DNA of 64,000 nt from NCBI GenBank assembly GCA_030652995.1, contig JAUSAG010000033.1, positions 1 to 64,000 on the forward strand. Direction: 5' to 3'. Positions 28,014 to 38,178 of this stretch are shown in pieces. Every line of letters starts with the position of its first letter. Within the stretch, counting starts at the first letter, position 1. Under the pieces are notes generated by a model that had not been told where the DNA came from, searched no databases, and saw only the letters and a program-made list of their open reading frames with translations. The DNA is from Methylotenera sp. (lineage in GTDB: Bacteria > Pseudomonadota > Gammaproteobacteria > Burkholderiales > Methylophilaceae). The position numbers were made by a program, and so were the translations under genes.

Positions 28014-28406
28014 TTACTTAAGTAACTCCAAAGGAATTTCACATTTTGGCAATTTTATCTCGAATTCATGTTTAACAGTTTTATAAGGATAAGGCATCCC
28101 CTCTAGCGAACGTCTTGTTACTTCTTTCCAATCAAACTCATATTTAGGCCTCAAGCTCCACAGCTTAACTTTCGAATAGTCATATTTAATTACTGGGACG
28201 TTGGTCAATCCTAAAAACTTAGCTGCTTCCATTCGGTGCTGGCCATCTAGGACCAAATGATGCTCTAAATCTACAGCCAACGGTTTTGTCCAAAAGCTTT
28301 CTTTAATAATTTTCTCAACAAGCCAATCAACACGCTTTTTACTAAAGCCCTCAATATGGATAAGGCTATTAGTCGGAATAAATATTATCTCTGACTGCAT
28401 AGTCAC
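28014..28406 (-). CDS. ParB/sulfiredoxin-fold protein, SbnI/SerK-like small-molecule kinase candidate
   Basis: The 130-residue protein carries a ParB-N fold with the motif LVLDGQHRMEAAKFLGL (DGQHR at 54-58) and the tail YPYKTVKHEFEIKLP ahead of IPLELLK. Stand-alone proteins of this type include the free-serine kinases SerK and SbnI, in which the DGxHR histidine region binds nucleotide and serine. There is no DNA-binding extension of a partition ParB and no parA nearby. A kinase role for an amino acid is an inference. Start is GTG 28406 or ATG 28400. Confidence 0.6.
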   Translation of the reverse strand: MTMQSEIIFIPTNSLIHIEGFSKKRVDWLVEKIIKESFWTKPLAVDLEHHLVLDGQHRMEAAKFLGLTNVPVIKYDYSKVKLWSLRPKYEFDWKEVTRRSLEGMPYPYKTVKHEFEIKLPKCEIPLELLK

Positions 28407-29158
28407 TACTTAATCTTTAGATTTAAAAATTGGGAACAAGCGTCATTAAAAGCATCTTCATCATTAAATGATTTAGCATAGTATTCGCTCACATCTAATA
28501 TTCTTGATGGGAGCTTTTCAAAACCAATCACCCATGGAGTAAGGTAATATTGCTTTATTGACTTTAAAATTAACGCTTTCCTTATTTGGATATCCTCTTC
28601 AACCTGATTGGGGCCGACAGATACTATACCAAGCATTTTAGGCCATTGTTCGTAAACAGGCATATATGAAGGTGCATAAGCAATTCCATCAATCATTCCA
28701 GTAACATTTGCATGAACAATACCACCAGTTAAACTTTTCGAGTACTTTCCGTGCGTAATCCAAAAGCTATCCTCACTTTGATTTATGTTTTGATATATTT
28801 TTTGCCAGCATGCAGGCTCTAAAATAATATCTGTCTCAATAATATTGTATCCATTTGAAACGTTATTAAGCTTCGAGACACCTAAATTTACAGAATAGAT
28901 ATTTACATCATCTTGATAACGACAATTGTATACAATAGAAATATTGAGATGCTTATAACTATTCACCAAATCATTAATTTGCTCTGACTTATGCCCTGTC
29001 ACCACCACAATTTCTTGATCATTCAACTCTGAAATATTGTCGATTATCATTTTTAATAAAGGCACACCATTTACTTCTAACATTGATTTATGTGTTTTAT
29101 CTGTTAATGGTGACATCCTAGAACCACTTCCAGCAGCTAATAAAATATTTGGCTTCAT
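28406..29158 (-). CDS. LicC/PntC-like phospho-alcohol cytidylyltransferase
   Basis: The 250-residue protein has a canonical nucleotidyltransferase signature LLAAGSGSRMSPLTDKTHKS near its start and the LicC/PntC-type YQDDVNIYSVNLGVSKL, followed by the IIETDIIL metal site. Relatives activate phosphocholine, phosphoethanolamine-like alcohols or phosphonates with CTP. It begins the small-molecule group and overlaps the ParB-like gene by 1 bp. The presence of a CDP-glycerol-transferase-like domain in the neighbouring 1021-residue protein supports a CDP-linked product. Start is ATG 29158 (a GTG lies one codon upstream). Confidence 0.8.
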   Translation of the reverse strand: MKPNILLAAGSGSRMSPLTDKTHKSMLEVNGVPLLKMIIDNISELNDQEIVVVTGHKSEQINDLVNSYKHLNISIVYNCRYQDDVNIYSVNLGVSKLNNVSNGYNIIETDIILEPACWQKIYQNINQSEDSFWITHGKYSKSLTGGIVHANVTGMIDGIAYAPSYMPVYEQWPKMLGIVSVGPNQVEEDIQIRKALILKSIKQYYLTPWVIGFEKLPSRILDVSEYYAKSFNDEDAFNDACSQFLNLKIK

Positions 29159-29274
29159 CACTAATTAAATTCTCATCGCAAATTAAACTTTATTTGGTAA
29201 ATCTTTAGATCTACATCTGCTTCTCTCAACTCCATCCAAATCGCAGATAAACAAGTTACCTGCTAGGTAGGTGT

Positions 29275-32200
29275 TCACGCCATTTTCTTCATCAAGATTA
29301 GTCGATCAGTAGATTGATCAGTAACACTTTCATTAATGATATCTTGCAATTGCAAACAGAATCCTAATTGATGCATATATGAGTGGAATGCATCAATATT
29401 TCTTAAATTACGAACCCGTCCAGATGGATAAGACATGATTCTGTCTTGAATGAGTGAAAACTTGTCTATGACTAAAAAATACCCATTACTTTGAAGACTT
29501 AGCGTTGATTTACTAACCATTTTAGAGAAAACGTTATCGTCGAGTATACAACTAAAGAACTCATTGAAACTAATCAAGGTCAACTCAAGTTTAAGTGATA
29601 GATTTCGAAAATCTTTCACTTCAAAATCAATATTATTGACACTAGCTATATCAGCCTTTTTTTTTGCAAAATGGATAATTTTTTCTGAAATATCGCACGC
29701 ATAAACATGCTTGGCTTTATAAGCTAATGCTATTGTATAGGCACCTCTCCCACAACCAACATCAACGACCTCATCTAAAGTTTCTGGTAATAAATTTGAT
29801 CTTAATAGATTTTTAAAAACATCTATTTTAGCTTGATAATACTCATCTGACTCTGTCATCAGTGTGGGCGTATTTTTCCAGAAATAATCTACATGATTTT
29901 GCATAGAAACTGCACTATCATCATGAGTGCTCTCAGCAAGCTCAAGTTGCTGGAGCATTTCATTGGCAACATACGTAGCTATGCGTTGACCAGCCTTACC
30001 ATCTAAACCATATAAATACTGCTCTATTACTGAAATGCGCTCATCACGCATAGGATCCAGTCCTTTTGAAACCATCTCTATAAATTGCGAGATATCTTCT
30101 GATTTATCTGCTCTGTAATAATGATTAACCAAATCAGCATCATCATTTAAACCAAACCCATCTGGGTGATGCAAATACAAAATTGGTTTCTTAGTTGGTA
30201 AATACTCCAATAAAAATGAGCCAACATCCGTCATAATTGCTCTTGATGCTGAAAATGACTCTATATAATCGGCACTCTCATCTAGCCATAAATTGCCTTT
30301 TTCATCACATAACTTTCTAAATTCTGCTTCGTCATTTATGCTCCAAATATGCTGTTTAAGCATCTCTTTAAAAAATAATGGATGTGGTCTAATGATAAAA
30401 AAAACATCTTGCCTAGCAACCGTTTGTTGCATGATGACTTGGCTGTAAATTCTATAAGTTGACCAACTTGCTGGCAAACCCACTGAAAAATGAGGTGTCC
30501 ACAACACAACCGGCCGTCCTGCAATTTTAACTTTAAGTTGCTCATTGATTTTATAAGTATCAGTAATGACTTGTCCATCAAATTTGGGATGCCCCGTGAC
30601 AACAACATGTGAGTCACCTACATCACAGTATTTTGCGTACATCGCTTTATTACGTGAGGATCTTACAAAAATACGCCAAGCTAACTGTTGTACGTCTGCA
30701 TTGAACTGGTATTGATTATTCTCAAGCCCTCCACCCATTTCAATTCCATAAGGAACATACGCAACTTTTATACCTATAGTTGCCAACTGAGTACTATGAA
30801 GCGCTGGAAGACGAGTTGAATCATATGGGTTTTGCAAGAATGCTACATGAGGTTGAAACTCACGCAATACCAAATCAACATTTGTATCTGCATCAATGTT
30901 TTCGTTACGGCACAACATATCAAGTTGCGCCATATTGTCATCACTTGCAACCCCATGAATAAAGACTGATTTAATTACCTTAACCTCAACACCATCAATC
31001 GCCTTAAGTGATTGGAATACCGAACGCAATGATGACCAAATAGGTGCATACTGCAACACAAACAATATTCGCACTCTGTTTGATATAACTTTGCTATGGA
31101 TATTCTGATTATTTAAAGTCACTTCTGCCGTGCTAGCTACACCAAATAATTTAAGCGCCTCTGCTAACGCGTCGTAATCAATTTCAAAATCGGCATGGTT
31201 AATATCATTCCAGTTGCCAGTATCAACGACCTTCCCCAATACATAAGCAAGCTGATGCCCAATGGCAAAAGCAATATTACTAAAGTACCAATAATTGACA
31301 ACCTTAGCGTCATTCATCAATACAATAACTTTTGCACCTTCTGGCGCCCAAATCATATTTAATAAAGCAGCGCCTGATGCTGCCACAATACATTTTGCTT
31401 TACTAAAAAATCTAATTTGTTCGGAAAAGCTTAACGTACTAGGATCAATACTTACAAAACCCTCTGACTCTAACTTTTTCTGTATTACCTTCTCGTTCAC
31501 GACGGAACGTGCGTGATATCGCCTGCCAGTAAATCTTTTTATAAAAATTTTACTTGGCGCGCCTTCACAACCACTCTGCGCCAATAACTCAAGAAAATAG
31601 TTTCTAGTTGCTTTCAAAGCATCAGGGTGGAAAACAGCGTGCTGAGGAGCTGCCATTTTATCTAATGCATTTGGTCCAGTAGCATTAGGTCGTTGATATA
31701 CAACATTAGCGACGGGGCTAACCCACATAGCTTCTGGAAAGGAGTTAAGAGATAAACTTTCAATTTTAATGAGCTGCTCATCCCCGACCCCAAGCAGATA
31801 AATTGCTTCCAACATACTAGGATAAGCCCTAGCATCTATCGCTATTTTATATCCAGAAAAATCAACACCACATTTTTTTAGCAATACCAATTGCGGTAAA
31901 AACTCCGTCATCCAATGCGCGTAGTTATATGATCCATTACCGATCAAGCCAATTACTTTACAATCATATGATAGTCGCGATTTCAAGCTGCCATAGCCAA
32001 TTATATTTTGGTCTGGTTTAATTAAACAAACCCCCTCAGCTTGCTCCCAAAGCTCCCAAACATCTGGAGAAAAGTATTGATGACAGATACTCTTATTTTG
32101 AATAATAGGAAAAGCTGCACCTCCTATAATTTTACAATCAGTTACTTTTGTAAGATAGACCGCAGGATGCTTTAAGATATAGCTATTTTTAACTGCTGCA

Positions 32201-32340
32201 TTAGCGGACAACTCGCCAAATATAGGAATTGGTGGGGTCGTGTATGACACTTCATCGAGAAGTTTAACACCCTCAAATTTAAGTACGGCATCATTCACTG
32301 TACCTAGTTCGAACACCTCTACATTTTTACCATCACTCAT
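29275..32340 (-). CDS. three-domain fusion: GT61 glycosyltransferase, CDP-glycerol-phosphotransferase-like, SAM methyltransferase
   Basis: The 1021-residue protein has three apparent modules. Residues about 130-400 resemble GT61 ([31 protein letters not shown]). Residues about 423-800 resemble TagB/TagF CDP-glycerol glycerophosphotransferases ([59 protein letters not shown]). Residues about 805-1021 are a methyltransferase ([19 protein letters not shown]). One chain could therefore add a sugar, attach a CDP-activated phospho-group to it, and methylate the product. It overlaps the acetyltransferase gene by 8 bp. Confidence 0.8.
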   Translation of the reverse strand: MSDGKNVEVFELGTVNDAVLKFEGVKLLDEVSYTTPPIPIFGELSANAAVKNSYILKHPAVYLTKVTDCKIIGGAAFPIIQNKSICHQYFSPDVWELWEQAEGVCLIKPDQNIIGYGSLKSRLSYDCKVIGLIGNGSYNYAHWMTEFLPQLVLLKKCGVDFSGYKIAIDARAYPSMLEAIYLLGVGDEQLIKIESLSLNSFPEAMWVSPVANVVYQRPNATGPNALDKMAAPQHAVFHPDALKATRNYFLELLAQSGCEGAPSKIFIKRFTGRRYHARSVVNEKVIQKKLESEGFVSIDPSTLSFSEQIRFFSKAKCIVAASGAALLNMIWAPEGAKVIVLMNDAKVVNYWYFSNIAFAIGHQLAYVLGKVVDTGNWNDINHADFEIDYDALAEALKLFGVASTAEVTLNNQNIHSKVISNRVRILFVLQYAPIWSSLRSVFQSLKAIDGVEVKVIKSVFIHGVASDDNMAQLDMLCRNENIDADTNVDLVLREFQPHVAFLQNPYDSTRLPALHSTQLATIGIKVAYVPYGIEMGGGLENNQYQFNADVQQLAWRIFVRSSRNKAMYAKYCDVGDSHVVVTGHPKFDGQVITDTYKINEQLKVKIAGRPVVLWTPHFSVGLPASWSTYRIYSQVIMQQTVARQDVFFIIRPHPLFFKEMLKQHIWSINDEAEFRKLCDEKGNLWLDESADYIESFSASRAIMTDVGSFLLEYLPTKKPILYLHHPDGFGLNDDADLVNHYYRADKSEDISQFIEMVSKGLDPMRDERISVIEQYLYGLDGKAGQRIATYVANEMLQQLELAESTHDDSAVSMQNHVDYFWKNTPTLMTESDEYYQAKIDVFKNLLRSNLLPETLDEVVDVGCGRGAYTIALAYKAKHVYACDISEKIIHFAKKKADIASVNNIDFEVKDFRNLSLKLELTLISFNEFFSCILDDNVFSKMVSKSTLSLQSNGYFLVIDKFSLIQDRIMSYPSGRVRNLRNIDAFHSYMHQLGFCLQLQDIINESVTDQSTDRLILMKKMA

Positions 32341-32806
32341 TATTCATTACTTTTTTTATTAGCTTAGCAGGGTTCCCAGCTACGACCACATGATCAGCAA
32401 CGTCTTTCGTCACCACTGAACCAGCGCCTACCATTGCACCAACACCAACTCTAATACCTGGCAATAGCACCGCCCCTCCTCCGATAGATGCCCCTTTGCA
32501 AACAATTGTCTTTTCTAATGTAAATGCGGTGTTTTTAGATTTTGGGTATCGATCATTAGTGAAGGTTACATTGGGTCCAATGAACGCATCATCTTCTATC
32601 GTGATGCCATCCCATAGATAGTTTCCGCATTTAATCGTGACATTATCACCAATGACTACATCGTTCTCAATGAAACAATGTGCATTAATGTTGCAGTGCT
32701 TACCTATCTTGGCATTAGCTAATATAACTGTGAATTGCCATACTTGTGACCCCTCTCCGATATGTTCAGATTGGCAGTCGGCAAGCGGATGAATATTATT
32801 CGACAT
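32333..32806 (-). CDS. left-handed beta-helix N-acetyltransferase (FdtC/QdtC-like)
   Basis: The 157-residue protein is made of hexapeptide repeats ([60 protein letters not shown]) and ends [14 protein letters not shown]. The FTND(R/L)YP block is typical of dTDP-3-amino-3,6-dideoxyhexose 3-N-acetyltransferases. With the FdtA- and FdtB-like genes it would complete dTDP-Fuc3NAc or dTDP-Qui3NAc. The glucose-1-phosphate thymidylyltransferase and dehydratase (RmlA, RmlB) are not in the window. Confidence 0.87.
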   Translation of the reverse strand: MSNNIHPLADCQSEHIGEGSQVWQFTVILANAKIGKHCNINAHCFIENDVVIGDNVTIKCGNYLWDGITIEDDAFIGPNVTFTNDRYPKSKNTAFTLEKTIVCKGASIGGGAVLLPGIRVGVGAMVGAGSVVTKDVADHVVVAGNPAKLIKKVMNNE

Positions 32807-32864
32807 ATAAAACCCTAATCACTACAGCACATTGTTACTAGCATCAATCAACTTAGTCTAACAC

Positions 32865-35800
32865 TTAAAACGCATCACAAAGCTGTGTTAGCTTGTGTTT
32901 AAAGGCTTCACTTGAACAGTTTGCCAAATAGAACTGCCTAGATTGCTGAGAAAACTCCTCGTGATTTTCCATCATGGTCATTAAACCAGATGTAAGCTCA
33001 GCAATACTTGTCCAAGTTAAGCCGATCTGTGCCTCTGCGCCAACATATAAATATCGTGGCGCATCTGCTGGCACATAAGCCAGCAAGGGATAGGCTGCAC
33101 CTGATGCCTCTAAGTTAGACTTTCCACCAGGGGTTGGTGCCGATCCTAAGAATATATGCGCATCATTACTACATAAACCGTCCCATAGAGATGGCACATT
33201 ACCCAAATACACAAATAGATTAATATTTATCGCCGCTTGTTGTAAGTCATTTTGAATCGTTTGAATCTTCTCTACCGAGAGTTCACCAAAATGGTAATGC
33301 TTTCCACCACAAACTTTCAAAGATTCAATGATAATTCGACTTAAACTCACCTCTCCCGTCATGGAAAACTTGCCAGCGGAGCCTGCAGTTACGGTTGAAA
33401 ATTGTTGAATAGGATAAACAAACTCTTTTGCACCTAAATCATTTGAAGACGTAGGTAGAGAAATAACTGGTTTATTCAGGTCTTGAGCACATAGTTTTGC
33501 TATTGACTCAAACAAATCAACATGATTAAAGTGAGCAACAGTGCACCCTAATGCTGGATTATGGTCGGCATGGTGCACAAAATAATACTGGGCATCTAAT
33601 GTTCTTTGACACGCGGCTATGGCGACTGCATCTTCATGGTGCGATAAAACAAACACGTTTTTTGCACAACTATTGATAAAGGCTGCCAATCTTTTAGCTT
33701 TATCTAAATAAGCTTCGTTAGGCAATATCAATACTGGACACTTAATGAATGTCGATGAAACCTGTTCAAACAAACGGTTCTTTGCAAACCTGTCATAGAC
33801 ATCGGTAATGATTAAAATTGGATTTTCAACCGACTCCAAAATCTCTTGAATGACTTTAGTATGGCCACCGTAATCGTAAACTTCTGACGCAATCACGACA
33901 TTTGCTAACTTACGATCCCGAGAAATAATATCGGTAATATCCAGATCGATATTTTCTAATACTTGATCAAAATATGGCGTAAATACTTTAGTGCCAACAA
34001 ATTCTTTTTGAAGTTTGATTGCACTGATTGACTTATAAATCAGCGCCAAAATCTCATTTTGTTTATGAATATTACTCAAGGCATTAATCGTTGTTTCAAA
34101 TGCTGATAAATCCAAGTGCGGAGAAATCGTACTTTTTAACTGTGCATGCTGTTCATTTAAATAAATCTCATTGAGATTAGTACTTAACATTTCTGTCAGA
34201 CATTGTGTGATTACCTCGTTTGAACACAATGGATTGATTGCTACTGGCTGTTCTTTAAATTCGACTTTTGGAGATTCAACCTTTTGAGATTCAATTTTTT
34301 CTAAAAAATCTGCTGCAATGATTTGCGCAGTTTCTATTGTTAATCCAAACTTCTGACCCAACTCTAGGGCTTCTAATACGGTTGTAACATCCGCAGACTG
34401 CATGAGTGCGTCAATGTATGTTACCCAATATTGCTCATCTTCTGGTTTACATTGCACCGCTTTTTCAAGATGAGGCAATGCTGTATGAACACCATTCAGA
34501 TTAAACTCAACAATCCCTAAACGATAATTAGCCTCTGCGTTATCAGGTTGGATATTCAAAACTTCTTGATATAAAAGCACGGCTTGCTCTAGTTCGCCTG
34601 CTGCTTCATGGCGCTCTGCCATCTGCATCACTTCAAGCATGGCATTTTGTAACGCAATTTGTTGTGAACTCCCACTTTCCCACTTGTTAAAGTAAAGTTG
34701 GCATTTCTGCGCCCAATGTGGCGAGCCAAATGCACCTTTACTTTGATGGGTTAGTTTGATTGGCCAAGTACCTAGGCTTAAACCCGCTTCCCTAGCACTT
34801 CTGCAAAAGTCTACGTCATAAAGATGGAAGTCAAACTGATGGTCAAATCTAACATGCGCTCCATTGAGTGTTAATTTTGTAGTGGCAATAAATACACCGT
34901 CCAACAACTCACAAGCGGCTGGAACATCGCCGTAAAACTTATCTTCGCCAAAAGCATGCAGGCCATGCGATACGGTTCCACTTAAGTATTCAGGCTCATC
35001 CCAATTAAGCGCTGTATCTACAAAGAGCCAAGCGGGCTGGTTAGGTAATCTACGCTTGTTACCTGCAACACCAATCACATCAAAGCGCTCAAGCCCTGCA
35101 ATTAGTGTATCGACAAAGTTAGCTTCATCAATCCATACGTCATCATGAACAAATACAAGAATAGCGCTATCATCGGCGCGTTCAATCGCCTGATTAAACA
35201 CGTCAGAAAGCCCTAATGTGTTATTAAAAGCAATACTTGCTGACATACCGCCACCTTGTTTCAAATGGCGGTGCAATGAAAGACCGAGTGCTGATTCACT
35301 CCAAAAGTCTGACTCTGAATATCGGGTCGCACTCACAATTTGCACATGACGGCTTTGGTGAGCTTTCATCTTCTGCTCATAAGCGTCTCTCGTTAAGGCT
35401 TTGTACTGTACTTCAATATTCGGCGATACGATCTCTGGCACTACTTTACTAGCATCAGGCGCAGGATAATGCTCATGCCACATTTCCCATAATGCAGTTT
35501 CCATATTTTTAGCAAATCGCTTTGCATCAAACAACGGTGAAGCTAGCACCTGTGCACGGAGCTTTGCTCTTAAGTTAGCCAGCTGATTAAAGTCACTGCA
35601 AAGTGCCAATGCTTTACTCAAATACTCAGCTTTAGTTTCAGCTATCCAATCAGCAAGACCCGCTGCACTCAGCATGCTGGCGCCTTGCCTTGCAATTAAA
35701 CTACCCCCCGCAAGCGTTAAGGTAGGAACGCCCATCCACAAAGCTTCGCAAGTTGTCGTTCCACCAGGGTAAGGGAAAGTGTCCAATATCACATCAACTT

Positions 35801-37946
35801 CATGATGCGCTAAAAAATAATCCTCGCGAGATACAGAACCTAAAAGTGTCAGCCTATCTGCACTAATTCCTAACTTAGCAAATCGGGAGATCATATCCAC
35901 CGTCACATCAGCATCACCAAAAGACTTACACTGCCAACGCAACTTAGCATCGGGCAATGCAAGCATCACATCTGCCCATAGTGCCAATACATCGTCACCT
36001 GCTTTTGCCAAGGTTTGAAAACTTGCAAATGTGATATAGCCATTTGTGAGCGCAGGCAAAGCTGACACATCAGTCGCTACATGAGGTGCCGTGAAGCACA
36101 ATCTAGTATCTGGTAAATATTTAATTTTTTCTACAAAGTTCGCGTCACCCCCTGCTGGCACACCCACTTCATCGGCGATAAAGTAATCCACACACTTCAT
36201 CCCAGTAGTCGCAAAATAACCTAGCCAACTGACCTGTATTGGCGCTGGCTTCCATGCCAGAATCTGTAACCGATTGCCAGAGGTATGCCCTGAAAGATCC
36301 AATAAAATATCAATACCATCGTCATGAATCAACTCCGCTGCAGCTTGATCTGTTAAACCAACCAAAGATTTCCAGTGAGAAAAGTTTGGTTTAATTCTGC
36401 CAGTAAAAGCATCTTCACGGGTATCCGTTAAATATGCAATTAACTCAAACTGGGAGAAATCAACATTTCTCACCCAATTTTCCAGAAAGTAAGCAACTGG
36501 ATGCTGGCGCAGATCACCAGACATTAAACCAATACGTAGTCGCCGACTGTCTGGGTGAGATTGCCAACTGGTGTACGCTTGCTCTACCTTGCCTGTCACG
36601 ACGTTATCAAACTCAAGCGCCTGTTGTAAACGATATTCGGCGCTGTGGTGTCCAGAGTAATTCATGGCAAACAATAAATTACTTCTCGCCTTGTTTGAAG
36701 CCGGATCATACTTAAGCGCCTCAAAGCACTCTGCCTCAGCCTCTTCTAGGCGACCCTGCCCAATATAATTGATGCATAAATTAATGTGCGCATTCACATA
36801 CTCAGGAGAAATCTCAACCGCTTTTTTAAGCATCAGCTCTGCTTTCTTGAGTTGCCCAAGCGCACCTAACGTCAACCCTAAATTACTGTAAAGTAAAGCC
36901 TCATCAGGATGCAATTCAATTGCTTTTTCGAACGCTCGTTCAGAGTCCTTATGGCGTTCCATTCTATGCCAAACAAGTCCTAGATTATTATAAGCCAACC
37001 AGTAATCTGGATCCAATTCAATGGCACGCCGATAGCATGCTTCTGCCTCAGAAAAAAATCCCTCATCCGCTTTTGCTACCCCAAGATCAACGTGGATATC
37101 TTTACGTGATGAATCAATCGACAACGCTTGAGTAAAGTATGGAATAGATTCGGGCGCACGCCCCAAGGTTCTTAAAAAAATGGCCATCTTGACATACGCA
37201 TCGACCGACTCTGGGTAAGCTAAAATAGCCGAATTCAGGCAAGCTTCAGCCTCATGTATTCTATCGGCCGAATGTAGCAAATCCGCGAGATTACCGTAAG
37301 CTTCAAACCCTGCACCATTCTCAATTGCTTTTCTGAAACGGGCTTCAGCTTCTTGAGATTGTCCAAGTGCTTTTGCAACAGCGCCTAATCCAGTTTGCGC
37401 TGCAATAAGATCCGGCTGAATTGTTAATATCTTTTCATAACACGCTTTTGCCTCAGCAAATCGGCTTTGCTCATAAAGTACATGTGCCAGATTATCGAGG
37501 ATCCAGACATTATCAACATCCAGCAACAAAGCATTGCGATAATTTTGTTCCGCCTGCTCCAATGAATCCTGATTTTTAAAAACATTGCCTAAGTTGTAGT
37601 GAGCTGGTGCAAAGCTGGAATTTAGCTGAATTGCCTTTTGATAACAGGCAGCAGCAGAATCGAGTTGCTGTTTGTCATAAAAACAGTTGCCTAAGTTGTA
37701 GTGGGCTTCGTAATCATCGGGGAGGCATTCTGCTGCTTTTTTTAATACATCAAGTGCTTGAGCCAGTCCTTGAGATTGATATATTGCCCCTAACACCTTC
37801 CAGCCAACACCCTGTTTCGGGTGACACTGTGTAATTTCTAGCGCCATTTTTTCAGCCAGATCCAGCTTACCCTGATTGAAAAGCGCAGCTAAGGCATTCA
37901 TCTCACCGACAGTCGGGGTTCCACCTTGCTTCACTTTAGTTGTCAT
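32865..37946 (-). CDS. giant four-module protein: TPR, SPINDLY/OGT-like, GT2-like, TPR, GT-B-like
   Basis: The 1693-residue protein contains about a dozen TPRs (about 15-430) and a SPINDLY/OGT catalytic region (about 465-825; IGLMSGDLRQHPVAYFLE, LLDLSGHTSGNRL, VSWLGYFATTGMKCVDYF, LDTFPYPGGTTTCEALWMG). A GT2-like domain follows (about 866-1090; ILVFVHDDVWIDEANF, YDVDFCRSAREAG), then a second TPR module (1105-1220), then a C-terminal region (about 1330-1693) resembling GT-B glycosyltransferases (SAPTPGGKSNLEASGAAYPLL). It starts the minus-strand island and is likely to be cytoplasmic. It probably builds an oligosaccharide on a protein such as flagellin. Confidence 0.82.
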   Translation of the reverse strand: MTTKVKQGGTPTVGEMNALAALFNQGKLDLAEKMALEITQCHPKQGVGWKVLGAIYQSQGLAQALDVLKKAAECLPDDYEAHYNLGNCFYDKQQLDSAAACYQKAIQLNSSFAPAHYNLGNVFKNQDSLEQAEQNYRNALLLDVDNVWILDNLAHVLYEQSRFAEAKACYEKILTIQPDLIAAQTGLGAVAKALGQSQEAEARFRKAIENGAGFEAYGNLADLLHSADRIHEAEACLNSAILAYPESVDAYVKMAIFLRTLGRAPESIPYFTQALSIDSSRKDIHVDLGVAKADEGFFSEAEACYRRAIELDPDYWLAYNNLGLVWHRMERHKDSERAFEKAIELHPDEALLYSNLGLTLGALGQLKKAELMLKKAVEISPEYVNAHINLCINYIGQGRLEEAEAECFEALKYDPASNKARSNLLFAMNYSGHHSAEYRLQQALEFDNVVTGKVEQAYTSWQSHPDSRRLRIGLMSGDLRQHPVAYFLENWVRNVDFSQFELIAYLTDTREDAFTGRIKPNFSHWKSLVGLTDQAAAELIHDDGIDILLDLSGHTSGNRLQILAWKPAPIQVSWLGYFATTGMKCVDYFIADEVGVPAGGDANFVEKIKYLPDTRLCFTAPHVATDVSALPALTNGYITFASFQTLAKAGDDVLALWADVMLALPDAKLRWQCKSFGDADVTVDMISRFAKLGISADRLTLLGSVSREDYFLAHHEVDVILDTFPYPGGTTTCEALWMGVPTLTLAGGSLIARQGASMLSAAGLADWIAETKAEYLSKALALCSDFNQLANLRAKLRAQVLASPLFDAKRFAKNMETALWEMWHEHYPAPDASKVVPEIVSPNIEVQYKALTRDAYEQKMKAHQSRHVQIVSATRYSESDFWSESALGLSLHRHLKQGGGMSASIAFNNTLGLSDVFNQAIERADDSAILVFVHDDVWIDEANFVDTLIAGLERFDVIGVAGNKRRLPNQPAWLFVDTALNWDEPEYLSGTVSHGLHAFGEDKFYGDVPAACELLDGVFIATTKLTLNGAHVRFDHQFDFHLYDVDFCRSAREAGLSLGTWPIKLTHQSKGAFGSPHWAQKCQLYFNKWESGSSQQIALQNAMLEVMQMAERHEAAGELEQAVLLYQEVLNIQPDNAEANYRLGIVEFNLNGVHTALPHLEKAVQCKPEDEQYWVTYIDALMQSADVTTVLEALELGQKFGLTIETAQIIAADFLEKIESQKVESPKVEFKEQPVAINPLCSNEVITQCLTEMLSTNLNEIYLNEQHAQLKSTISPHLDLSAFETTINALSNIHKQNEILALIYKSISAIKLQKEFVGTKVFTPYFDQVLENIDLDITDIISRDRKLANVVIASEVYDYGGHTKVIQEILESVENPILIITDVYDRFAKNRLFEQVSSTFIKCPVLILPNEAYLDKAKRLAAFINSCAKNVFVLSHHEDAVAIAACQRTLDAQYYFVHHADHNPALGCTVAHFNHVDLFESIAKLCAQDLNKPVISLPTSSNDLGAKEFVYPIQQFSTVTAGSAGKFSMTGEVSLSRIIIESLKVCGGKHYHFGELSVEKIQTIQNDLQQAAININLFVYLGNVPSLWDGLCSNDAHIFLGSAPTPGGKSNLEASGAAYPLLAYVPADAPRYLYVGAEAQIGLTWTSIAELTSGLMTMMENHEEFSQQSRQFYLANCSSEAFKHKLTQLCDAF

Positions 37947-38178
37947 GGTGATTCATTTAGCCAATCTTAAAATACATTCAGTGATTACAGCGAGAGCAGT
38001 AAATACTCAATGCCGGAATACTGACATTTTAAGAAAGTTAAGGCGAATGAATGCAGGAAACAGAGTAGTAAAAGTAGGTTAATTTAGCCTATATACTCTG
38101 AATCTTGTACACGAAATTTGCACGGAAGATGAGAGGCGACAGGTTTTGTTATATCACAGGCAAATATACGGATTGGAA
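37947..38178. other. spacer upstream of the glycosylation island
   Basis: This region must hold the promoter for the 1693-residue gene. There is no coding frame of note and no exact sigma-28 or sigma-54 match, so the island does not obviously share flagellin control. Confidence 0.35.

Noticed and set aside
28014-28406. Plasmid/chromosome partition ParB
   Set aside because: It is too short, has no helix-turn-helix and no neighbouring parA or parS; it sits among nucleotidyltransferases.
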